From: JBMFVE01 sp049966155
GTDB lineage: Bacteria > Bacteroidota > Ignavibacteria > Kryptoniales > JAKASW01
Length of the DNA stretch: 56,141 nucleotides
Direction of reading: 5' to 3'
Assembly: GCA_049966155.1 (NCBI GenBank)
Contig: JBMFVE010000013.1
Span: forward strand, 1-56,141
A model generated the notes under the pieces. That model did not search any database. It saw only the letters and a program-made list of their open reading frames with translations, and was not told where the DNA came from. The first letter of the stretch is position 1; the number at the start of each line of letters is the position of its first letter. Made by a program: the position numbers and the translations under genes. This document shows positions 44,686 to 53,237 of this stretch, one piece after another.

Positions 44686-45774
44686 TTAGTTTACGTCTGG
44701 GGGAAATGAAACAGCATAAACTCCTTTTGCTGTTCCCACAAATATTCTTTTCCCGCGTTCGTCTATCGCCATAGATTCCACAATGTAAGGTACGTGAGAT
44801 AAAACATGCATCGTCTCACCATGATCAACCGAATAGTAAACAGAAGTATAACCGCACAGAAAGAAAACTCCCGGCTTGTAATCATGCTCTACAGCGAAAC
44901 GAACATACCCGCTGTCGGGGATGGTGGCTCTTCCCACAACCCAACTATAGCCACCGTCTGTAGATGTCATCAGCCCCTGAGTTGTCGCCACGTGTATAAT
45001 GTTTGGATCTCCAGCGTCAAAAGCAACATCACCGACAATCTGGTCTGACGGGAAACCAAGCTGTCTAATAAAATCAACTGACAATTTTAAGTTATCACCA
45101 TAAGCCTCAAAGCATACCAGGTACGGCTGGAAAACCGACGATGTGCCCCAGGCCCAGTACTCACCAGGTCGAAATGGATTCCACCGCATATGGTCGTCGC
45201 CACCGATAATTCTTCTCCTTCCGGATATTAATTCCCAGTGATATCCCCCATCAATTGAACGATATGTCGCAATAGCATATCTAGCGATTGCTATTTCTGG
45301 TTTATGAGGCGATCGGCGACATGTACTTATCACATTACCTTCATAATTAAAATCAATAGTTTCAGGAATACCTGCATCTGATCTAAACCAATTCTTCCCT
45401 CCGTCTATGCTACGCCAGATACCAACTGTATTCCTGAGATCGACTCCTGCAATAGCATTGTTATATGACACAAGAATATCATTTCCCTGAATGTCAATGT
45501 CCAACACGCCTACATTTGCCCAGTTACCTAAGCTCGTATCGGCAAGACCTAAATATTCCCAATCTGTCATTTTGTCCAAGTCACATCTCCATAAACCATT
45601 TGCGGCTGCACCAGCATACAAATATGGCTCCTGGCAAACAAGCTTTGTGACAAGCTTGCCATCCATCCCGATGAATATAGGAGTCGAAGGTGTGCCGGGG
45701 CCAACCGTATTGTTATTACAACCTGAAAATTCAATTCCTATCGTGAAAAGTAGCGCCCATATTACTTTTCTCAT
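44686..45774 (-). CDS. Lipoprotein with Asp-box (BNR/sialidase-type) repeats
   Basis: 362 aa from MRKVIWALLF; this start is chosen because it directly gives a lipoprotein signal ending EFSGC. A longer frame to 45855 adds 27 non-signal residues. The mature protein has recurring Asp-box sequences: GIWRSIDGGKNWFRS, ATYRSIDGGYHWELIS, GLMTSTDGGYSWVV and VYYSVDHGETMHV, indicating a beta-propeller. No sialidase catalytic Arg triad or Tyr/Glu pair is evident, so it is more likely a binding or structural propeller. It is next to the secreted glycosidase cluster. Confidence 0.85.
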   Translation of the reverse strand: MRKVIWALLFTIGIEFSGCNNNTVGPGTPSTPIFIGMDGKLVTKLVCQEPYLYAGAAANGLWRCDLDKMTDWEYLGLADTSLGNWANVGVLDIDIQGNDILVSYNNAIAGVDLRNTVGIWRSIDGGKNWFRSDAGIPETIDFNYEGNVISTCRRSPHKPEIAIARYAIATYRSIDGGYHWELISGRRRIIGGDDHMRWNPFRPGEYWAWGTSSVFQPYLVCFEAYGDNLKLSVDFIRQLGFPSDQIVGDVAFDAGDPNIIHVATTQGLMTSTDGGYSWVVGRATIPDSGYVRFAVEHDYKPGVFFLCGYTSVYYSVDHGETMHVLSHVPYIVESMAIDERGKRIFVGTAKGVYAVSFPPDVN

Positions 45775-45985
45775 TTTACTTCCGGTTGATGTTCTTAAGG
45801 TTGAACTCGGATTTAATATGTCAAAAAGTGCTACCGCAGGCAAGCCACCCTGCAATCACAGAAGGAATACCTTTAGTCATTGACGGGTGGTTTCCTGAAA
45901 ATAGGGCATCGGTTACCTTCCAACAGCAGCATTGCCGAAACGAAACCTCGTCTATTAGCTCACCAAAATACCTGATGCACGCTGA

Positions 45986-48448
45986 CTAAAAGATAAAATA
46001 TACTCTTTTAACTTCTCTATTAAGTGAGAACCTCAGCTTTATTGTGTAGACACCCCCTTTTTCCGTGATGACAGCTCTGGAAGTCAGTTCCTCATTCCCG
46101 AGCATAGCTTTCTTAAGGGGTTCTGGAGAGACTATACTTATGCTTACGTCCTGTTTCAAAAAACCCCTTAATTGCACGGCCAAAGTATTATTGCTATTTG
46201 AGTAGCCGACAGAATTTACCACACACGACGCTGATTCAAGATATGGAGCTTCAGGTCTCCCCCGCTCAATGAGAATCTGCCCGGCACCTTTGTAAAGTAC
46301 GGCCGAGTGTAAATCTTTATTACCAATTACAATTTTTTTAAAATAGTCTCCACTCCCCTTCCAGAGAATTCGTGACAATCTCCCCTTGAAGGTCAGGTCG
46401 TATTCCATATCATTAAATCCATCTGGAATCTCCGGGGTAAAGTAAATATTCCATTCATTTTCCCTTACCCCAGCAAGGTGGTACAATGAATTCAGATACC
46501 ATCCACCCGCCCATAAGAAATTCGGTTTGTCGATTTTGCCATAAAAAGGAGACGACGGATCCGAAAAACGGTACTCAAAGAACGATGCCTGTCCATTTGG
46601 ACTTCGTTTAATTCCTTCAAGGCTCAAATACTTCCGCAGAGACTCTCTTGCAAGATTGACTTTGCCAAGTTGAATTAATCCAAGAATGTACCATGCAGTA
46701 GTCTGCGGCCAGACCGCCCCGTTCATATAGATATAAGGACCACCTGCCTCACCACCCTTAAAACTGTATAATGATGATAACCTGTCAAAGTCATCAGGCA
46801 TCGCATTTCTTATTCCGAGATTATTGTCAAGAAGTTCCCTCTGAGCTGTCGCTATAAGTGAATCTGATTTATTCCTGTCAAGCAGATCAAAATCAACAGC
46901 AACAAGTGCACCTGCGTAATAGTGATAATCTACGGAATTCGTATCAAGCGTGTTGAGGAGATAAGCTGCCCTGGAATTCCACAATTTTAATACAAGGTTC
47001 TTTTGCAAAGTATTCGACAAACTAAGTAACTCCGTGGCAAAACCCTGGTCAATTCCTAGCTTCAGAGCAACGTAGCAATACTCTCTTAAGGCACGTACCA
47101 TTAAAGCTGTCAGGTAAGATCTTGCACCGTAATTATTCCCAATATCCCACCAATCAGGCCTTGTTGAGTACATAAGCCCGTCTGGACCCAAATTTGATAA
47201 AGCCATATTAACGCTTTTTCTCAATGCAGGATAAACAAGTCGGATTGTATTAACATCATTTGAATGCTTAAGATATGTTCCGCATACAATCATAAACCAC
47301 AAATGATTCCAGTTATCAGCTGAGGCAAACTCCGTCTTAAATCCGTCATCGCGCCAGTAATAAGCATGCGGTAAAACCGAGTCAGACCGCATCAGTGAAC
47401 GAATAAACAAAAGATCATTTCTTACACGGGACAGATCATAGAAAACGGCACCCAGGTCTGTAACGAGCACATCATGTGTAAAAAAGAAGTTGTATTCAGC
47501 TGGACAGGGCATTGGAACTACCCTGCCATCTATATAATGCCTGTCGGTTGCCAGCATTGCCTTCGACCAGAGTGCTGTCCGTTCGAGATTTTCATCTGGA
47601 ACTTTTATTACAGCTTCGTGATGAACATAATGGAGAATTCTTTCTCTGTTCTTCTCAACACTTTCCCTCCAGAAATTAAGCACCCTGCCCACCATCTCAT
47701 AAGCCTCACCAATTCTGCATGAGCCTATCAATTGTGTAATGGTAAATTCACCAAAAGGTCTAACGGATTTTAAATAATTAAACTTTGCTTCTGGAGCAGA
47801 CTCAAGCTTCTCTCCAATTTCACCTTCTAATTTCGTTGGCAGTAATTCCCCAGCATTAACAATTAGAACCGATGCGGAATCTGTATCAGCATACCTGAAG
47901 TTCCCCATGTAAACATCGCCACCCCTGATATACATAACCTGTGCACTGTCCCTCCACGCATAAGTTTGACATGTCCTGAGTATGGTCAGTAAGCCAGTTT
48001 TAACATGAAAAGTCTTTTCTCCCCTGGTTAGATTTACGAATTGCATTCTGACAACCATAAAAGGGAGGTCGTCACAAAACTGATAAGAGATGCGGGCTCT
48101 CCAGCCTGTTCCATTTACGGTGAAATCGGCTTCATACGGTGTCCAGCTGCAGCTGCAAGGCCCAACACCTATAGTATCAGTTTTGCCATCAACACTCACA
48201 ATAACATTGAACGGCCTGGACTCATCCCTCTTCCAATAATCCGTGCTCAAGTCTATGCTGTTGGCAACCGGATAGTAAAAGCTTATTCTTGAAGGAAGCG
48301 GCCTACCGTGATGGAACTCAGCACCGACATAGTTGCCGCCTACTTCAATCTGGCCACAATTCCCCTTATAATTTGCAATCTGTGTGTAAGATGTTCCTGA
48401 AAGAATAAGAAGGCCAGCTAGTATGAGAATGGCAATATTTTTAATCAT
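45986..48448 (-). CDS. Exported six-hairpin glycosidase-like protein
   Basis: 820 aa with a signal peptide (MIKNIAILILAGLLILSG). An N-terminal beta-sandwich (~25-270) precedes an (alpha/alpha)6 barrel (~285-690) with MLATDRHYIDGRVVPMPC, FFTHDVLVTDLGAVFYDL, YSTRPDWWDIGNNYGARSY and YMNGAVWPQTTAWYILGL. A small C-terminal sandwich ends it. The layout resembles GH63, GH94 or amylo-1,6-glucosidase relatives; Asp and Glu candidates near HDV and PDWWD cannot be assigned. The exact family and substrate are not determinable by eye. It follows the M1 peptidase and precedes the Asp-box lipoprotein. Confidence 0.78.
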   Translation of the reverse strand: MIKNIAILILAGLLILSGTSYTQIANYKGNCGQIEVGGNYVGAEFHHGRPLPSRISFYYPVANSIDLSTDYWKRDESRPFNVIVSVDGKTDTIGVGPCSCSWTPYEADFTVNGTGWRARISYQFCDDLPFMVVRMQFVNLTRGEKTFHVKTGLLTILRTCQTYAWRDSAQVMYIRGGDVYMGNFRYADTDSASVLIVNAGELLPTKLEGEIGEKLESAPEAKFNYLKSVRPFGEFTITQLIGSCRIGEAYEMVGRVLNFWRESVEKNRERILHYVHHEAVIKVPDENLERTALWSKAMLATDRHYIDGRVVPMPCPAEYNFFFTHDVLVTDLGAVFYDLSRVRNDLLFIRSLMRSDSVLPHAYYWRDDGFKTEFASADNWNHLWFMIVCGTYLKHSNDVNTIRLVYPALRKSVNMALSNLGPDGLMYSTRPDWWDIGNNYGARSYLTALMVRALREYCYVALKLGIDQGFATELLSLSNTLQKNLVLKLWNSRAAYLLNTLDTNSVDYHYYAGALVAVDFDLLDRNKSDSLIATAQRELLDNNLGIRNAMPDDFDRLSSLYSFKGGEAGGPYIYMNGAVWPQTTAWYILGLIQLGKVNLARESLRKYLSLEGIKRSPNGQASFFEYRFSDPSSPFYGKIDKPNFLWAGGWYLNSLYHLAGVRENEWNIYFTPEIPDGFNDMEYDLTFKGRLSRILWKGSGDYFKKIVIGNKDLHSAVLYKGAGQILIERGRPEAPYLESASCVVNSVGYSNSNNTLAVQLRGFLKQDVSISIVSPEPLKKAMLGNEELTSRAVITEKGGVYTIKLRFSLNREVKRVYFIF

Positions 48449-48493
48449 TGATGATACATTTGTGACTCATCAAGCTTGCTAATATGTTATTCG

Positions 48494-50194
48494 TCAGAGT
48501 ATTTTTATGTTGCTCTTTGGGTCAATATAATACCTGTATATTTTGACATTACAGTAAAATTCATCCTCGTCGACACGAAAATCTTTCGGGTCGAGATTTT
48601 TTAAAAGAATTGTCTGCCAGTTAGTTGTTGGGTAAATGAATTCAAAGTGCCCTTTCGATGTCGTGACCTTTACCGGCATTTTAAAATCCTTAACATTTGC
48701 ATTCCATTTAAATCTTAAAGAAGATGTATCACCCTTTTGTGTAACAATTGCTATTAGCTCAGGTATTTCCGGATAACGCAGGTACTGTTCGAAAAAGTAG
48801 TTATAATTTACACCGGTTTTCTGATTGATATAGTTTATAATGTCATCTGCGTCAACTGCTTTATAAGCAAATTCTCTTTGGATCCCCCTTAAAATTGAAA
48901 ACCAGAGTGTATCATTATTTATTACATCCCGCAGCGTGTTCAACACCAGTTGTCCTTTGTCATACATATCAGGTGAACCTTCCTTGTTCACATTGTATGG
49001 ACCTATTATGGGTTTGTCATTTTTCACATTTTGCTTCTTGGCGTTGATGTACTCCAGAGCCGCTTCGTGTCCCCAGTTACATTCGACATAAAGAGCTTCA
49101 GCATATGACCCAAAACTTTCATGAATCCACATATCGGCAATATCCTTTGCGGTTACGCTGTTTCCCCACCATTCGTGTGCACTTTCATGAATAATGATGA
49201 AATCAAATTTCAGTCCTACCGAAGATGTCGCCCTGCCTTCATAACCCATAAGATAGTGGTTTCCATAAGCAACAGCTGTCTGGTGCTCCATGCCATTGTG
49301 TGACGATTCAATTAGTTTGTAGCCATCCCGATAAAATGGATATTTTCCAAAGTACTTCTCAAAACAGGATAACATCGTTTTAACTTCTCTGAACTGCTTC
49401 TTTGCCTTTTGCAAATTTTCCGGGAGGACATAATAATCTAAAGTCAGCTTGCTCCCATCCCTGCTGGTGTACGTGTCGGCAAAATGGGCATACTTACCTA
49501 CGTTTACTGTGACATTGTAGTTGTTAATTGGGTAACTTATAAACCAGTTGTATTGCACCATGCCATTTGGCAAATCAATCCTGCTTCTTAATCTACCATT
49601 TGAAATATCCTCCAGTCCGGCGGGTACCGTTACACTGAGCAGCATGCTGTCTGGTTTAGCTGTTTGATGATCTTTATTTGGCCACCATAGGCTTGCCCCG
49701 GTTCCCTGGCAGGTAACCATTACCCACGGATTGCCCTCCTTATCCTTTTTCCATATGAAGCCTCCGTCCCACGGTGGATTTTTTGCAACCTGAGGTTTGC
49801 CTGAATAGTAAAAAACTATATGGTGGATTGTACCCTGCTTTAATTCCCGCGGCATATCAATAAACACCGCCCCATATTCACGCGAATACTCAAGCCTTGT
49901 ACCATCTTCAAACTTAATCGAATCTACATTCATGTTTGCAAAAAGATCAACCTGCATACTGTCAAACGGGTTAACCACCTTAAACGTTATTGTGTTCGAA
50001 CCCTGAATCCATTCCGAATCCGGAACTATTGTCACATCAAGATGGTAGTAAGTGACATCATAACAGGTTCTCGCTGGAGAAAGGTAACCGCGAAGAGAAT
50101 CAGCCCTGGTAAATGTACCCCAGTTATAATGGGATGGTTCCTGTGCAAAAATAGTTACAGGAAGAAGCAAAAAGAGAAATATTAGTTTTTTCAT
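48494..50194 (-). CDS. Exported M1-family aminopeptidase
   Basis: 566 aa with a signal peptide (MKKLIFLFLLLPVTIFAQ). An N-terminal beta domain (~45-230) is followed by a thermolysin-like domain with the exopeptidase motif variant GMEHQTAVAYGN and the zinc site HESAHEWWGN (~338) whose third ligand is in WIHESFGSYAEALYVE. The family's GXMEN appears as HNGMEH. The C-terminal HEAT-like domain of larger M1 enzymes is missing, as in many bacterial short forms. It likely releases amino acids from peptides in the periplasm. It sits among glycosidase genes, suggesting joint degradation of glycoprotein or biomass. Confidence 0.9.
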   Translation of the reverse strand: MKKLIFLFLLLPVTIFAQEPSHYNWGTFTRADSLRGYLSPARTCYDVTYYHLDVTIVPDSEWIQGSNTITFKVVNPFDSMQVDLFANMNVDSIKFEDGTRLEYSREYGAVFIDMPRELKQGTIHHIVFYYSGKPQVAKNPPWDGGFIWKKDKEGNPWVMVTCQGTGASLWWPNKDHQTAKPDSMLLSVTVPAGLEDISNGRLRSRIDLPNGMVQYNWFISYPINNYNVTVNVGKYAHFADTYTSRDGSKLTLDYYVLPENLQKAKKQFREVKTMLSCFEKYFGKYPFYRDGYKLIESSHNGMEHQTAVAYGNHYLMGYEGRATSSVGLKFDFIIIHESAHEWWGNSVTAKDIADMWIHESFGSYAEALYVECNWGHEAALEYINAKKQNVKNDKPIIGPYNVNKEGSPDMYDKGQLVLNTLRDVINNDTLWFSILRGIQREFAYKAVDADDIINYINQKTGVNYNYFFEQYLRYPEIPELIAIVTQKGDTSSLRFKWNANVKDFKMPVKVTTSKGHFEFIYPTTNWQTILLKNLDPKDFRVDEDEFYCNVKIYRYYIDPKSNIKIL

Positions 50195-50578
50195 ATTGAT
50201 AAGCTTTGTTGTCTAAATAAACTGTAAATAATACACCTTCATTGAAAATCAATCAGAAAAATTTAGCCCTATTGTTCGACGATTACAATTCTTGAATTGA
50301 TTCTTAAGCCCCTATCGGCACGAAAGCTTAATTAAAAGAGAAGAGGATATGTGCTACCAAAAGACAGGAATGAGCAGGGACTTTCCACCCCTGGTCCATC
50401 ATATGCCGGTTACTGATCTGATTGGCCACTGCTCATCTCCTGTGACTTACGGGCAGATAGTTATTTGCAAAAAAGTACCAAACGTCTTCAGAATCCTCCG
50501 TACTACCGATCAAAACCGAACAACCAAACCACATCCAGGTACTCTTTGGCCAGAACGTTTATAGCTGCATCATTTTTA
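50195..50578. other. Gene-free gap between the GH31 and M1 genes
   Basis: No recognisable gene. The part next to the M1 start is A/T-rich and probably contains its promoter. An open frame on the plus strand at 50349-50564 (71 codons) has no family resemblance that I can see and no ribosome-binding site; it may be chance or a relic. No terminator hairpin with a T-run was seen on the minus strand. Confidence 0.4.
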
Positions 50579-53152
50579 TCAGTGGTACACCCCTTCCAAT
50601 CTCACCAGTGCATTTCTAATAGTCTTTTTATCTCCATTTAAGTTTTCAATTTGATTTTTCAAAAGAGGGAGTATTGAATTAAGTCTCCTGATTTCCTGAC
50701 CGGCATTTTCTGGAAACAATGTCATCCTATCCCCTGTCTGTGCTGCAACTATGAGCGAATCAGGCGACCAGTCCTGCGGCCATAAGTGATTGAGAATCCC
50801 CATCGCCTCCTTAAGACGTTTAATCTTGCCAGCAACGCCGTAAAGAGCCGGGTCATTTATTGGAGATGTAAATTTTATTGTCAAATTTATTTCCTTATGA
50901 ACACCTGTTCGTGGCAAATATACAACCGCCATTAACCTGTCACCGTCATATTTCCACCCTGTCTTCGAACCAACAATTGAAGCAGACTCCACAGGCAACA
51001 CATTCATAATCCTGATTTCATAAGATCTCTCATTAAGCATTCCAGGAAAATTCCCTTCCACAGGCCCGATTTTAAGTTTCAAAACCCTATCACCTGCTAC
51101 TTCATAACTGACAGTTGTCCATGCATATTGACCATGAATGTACCCGTTTGAATTTCCGTCATCCTCGTATATCCTGGTAGATCCCGATTTTTCAGGAAAG
51201 ATTGTAAGTATTAAGGGATCAAGAGGCTTTTCATTTGAATTAAGCATTTTTTCTTCCATTGGTATAATGGATCCCGATTTCACATAAATTGGAATTTCAT
51301 CCAGTGCAAATCTTCTCTGCACAACTTCAGGACCCGTAAATTTCCTGCCGCTGTACCACTCTATCCATGTTCCTGGAGGTATCCACACATCCTGAATTGC
51401 AAGCATTGTATCAGGTGCCATTGGACTTACTACAGGAGCAATCATCATGTCATTGCCAAACATATATTGATCCTTAAAAGTGTATGCAGACGATATATCC
51501 GGATACTCATAGTAGAGTGGATGAACAACAGACACCCCTGTGTCGTATGCTTCTCGTGATGCGGTATAAATGTATGGAAGAAGTGAGTACCTCATTAAAA
51601 AAGCCTGTCGCATCGCATTAAAATATTCATAAGGGTAAGCCCAGATCCTCCTCTCCGCTTCAGGATTTCTGGTGGTGTGAGTCCTCAGAATTGGACTGAA
51701 AGCTCCCCATTGGACCCATCGAGTATAAAGCTCTGGCGAGACAGTTCCCGGAATATGTCCACCAATGTCATGACTCCAGTAACCAAACCCTACGTTTGCA
51801 GCTGTTGCAGTAAAATAAGGTTGAAATTCAAGTGAAGACCAGTCGGTTATAACATCACCCGAAAAGCCAATTTGATACCTGTGATCACCAAGTCCACCCC
51901 ATCTTGACAGAATTATCGGGCGCTCTTTGTTTTCCTTTTCCATGTGAGTATAAAAAGCATAGTTTAACCACCAGGTCGGGTTAAGTCCTCGCACAGCGGT
52001 TGTGTCCCACTGCTGCCAGTCTATCCACCAGAAGTCCACCCCCTCTTTTTCAAGAGGATCAATTATAATCTTAAAATAATTTTCGGCAAATTTTTTATTT
52101 GTTATATCAAACGGAATATACTTTTGAGTTGATGGGTCAACATTCATTGCCCTCGCCATTTTAGAATAGTTTTCTTCAAATGGCTGAATCCCTGCTGCAG
52201 GGTGGAGGTTGAGGGTGATTCTCAAGCCGCGTTCCTTACACCACTTAAGAAATCTGACCGGATCTGGAAAAAGTGTTTTATCCCACGTGTAGCCTGTCCA
52301 CCCCTTCATTTGTCCCGATTGATCGAGAACCCTTTTCGACCAGCGCAGATCAAAAGTCTGATGCCAATCCATATCGACAACAAGAACATCAAGAGGTACA
52401 TCATAAGTCTTAAATTGCTCAACGAGATCCTTCAGCTCTTCATCTGTATAAGCCCAGTATCTCGACCACCATGATCCGAAAGCGTAACGCGGAGGCATCG
52501 GGATTCTTCCTGCAACCCTGACATAATCATTAAGCTCCTTCTTGTAATCGTGCCCATAGCCAAAGAAATACCAGTCCTGTCTATCCCCTTCTGGACGTGG
52601 TACGACCCACTTCCAGCTGCTGTTGTCGAACAATGGCCGATTGCTGTCGTCAATTAAACACCAGCCGTCACGAGACAATAATCCGGGATCAAGGTTTGTC
52701 GAGCCCTTCACACCGTCAAGAGTCCGAATTGTCCCCAATAGATTCCCCTCATTGATTATACCCGGATGCCAGACTCTCTCATTTCCGGCAACATCAAATG
52801 AAATTGAAAGGTTATTCTCATTAAACTTTCCCGAGTTCTTTAAATACTTAAGCAGGAGCTTGCCTGTATTTATGATAAGCCAATTTCCCTCTGCATCAAC
52901 TTTAAAATCAGGAACAGGCAGGTAACGGTTTATGAAAACCAATGAGGCCCGATCCTCAAATTTTCCATCTTCCGACCATTCCATGCGAATCAATTGAGGC
53001 GTTAGAACTGTGAATCGCGCATTGCCACTTGTTACTATTGCTTCAGGATTGGCAGATGGATTTTCGCCTTGCGCAAATGAGATGGGTGATAAAACCAAAC
53101 ATAGAATGAAAATGCCTTTTAACATATAACCAATTTGATTAGCTGTCATCAT
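50579..53152 (-). CDS. Exported GH31-family alpha-glycosidase
   Basis: 857 aa. A signal peptide follows a short N-region (MLKGIFILCLVLSPISFAQ); the MM start at 53152 has AAGGA ahead. An N-terminal sandwich precedes the barrel: PPRYAFGSWWSRYWAY, VLVVDMDWHQTFD, RITLNLHPAAGI, the nucleophile Asp in FWWIDWQQWD (~378), and the acid/base Asp in GFSGDVITDWSSL (~432). GGHIPGTVSPELYTRWVQWG and HTTRNPEAERRIW follow, and a DUF5110-like region. Specificity (alpha-glucosidase, xylosidase or galactosidase) is unresolved; WIDWQQ differs from the WxDMNE of well-studied members. It is 85 bp downstream of the GH63-like gene. Confidence 0.9.
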   Translation of the reverse strand: MMTANQIGYMLKGIFILCLVLSPISFAQGENPSANPEAIVTSGNARFTVLTPQLIRMEWSEDGKFEDRASLVFINRYLPVPDFKVDAEGNWLIINTGKLLLKYLKNSGKFNENNLSISFDVAGNERVWHPGIINEGNLLGTIRTLDGVKGSTNLDPGLLSRDGWCLIDDSNRPLFDNSSWKWVVPRPEGDRQDWYFFGYGHDYKKELNDYVRVAGRIPMPPRYAFGSWWSRYWAYTDEELKDLVEQFKTYDVPLDVLVVDMDWHQTFDLRWSKRVLDQSGQMKGWTGYTWDKTLFPDPVRFLKWCKERGLRITLNLHPAAGIQPFEENYSKMARAMNVDPSTQKYIPFDITNKKFAENYFKIIIDPLEKEGVDFWWIDWQQWDTTAVRGLNPTWWLNYAFYTHMEKENKERPIILSRWGGLGDHRYQIGFSGDVITDWSSLEFQPYFTATAANVGFGYWSHDIGGHIPGTVSPELYTRWVQWGAFSPILRTHTTRNPEAERRIWAYPYEYFNAMRQAFLMRYSLLPYIYTASREAYDTGVSVVHPLYYEYPDISSAYTFKDQYMFGNDMMIAPVVSPMAPDTMLAIQDVWIPPGTWIEWYSGRKFTGPEVVQRRFALDEIPIYVKSGSIIPMEEKMLNSNEKPLDPLILTIFPEKSGSTRIYEDDGNSNGYIHGQYAWTTVSYEVAGDRVLKLKIGPVEGNFPGMLNERSYEIRIMNVLPVESASIVGSKTGWKYDGDRLMAVVYLPRTGVHKEINLTIKFTSPINDPALYGVAGKIKRLKEAMGILNHLWPQDWSPDSLIVAAQTGDRMTLFPENAGQEIRRLNSILPLLKNQIENLNGDKKTIRNALVRLEGVYH

Positions 53153-53237
53153 GAATTCCTTTCTATGTCAATTTTTCAGTATTGCCCATAGTATGAATAG
53201 TACTTCATTAATGCCATGCCAGATAAGAATACAGATC

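Noticed and set aside
50349..50564. 71-codon plus-strand ORF, considered as a transposase or small-protein gene
   Set aside because: No recognisable motif, no ribosome-binding site and Pro/Thr-rich late sequence; not convincing.
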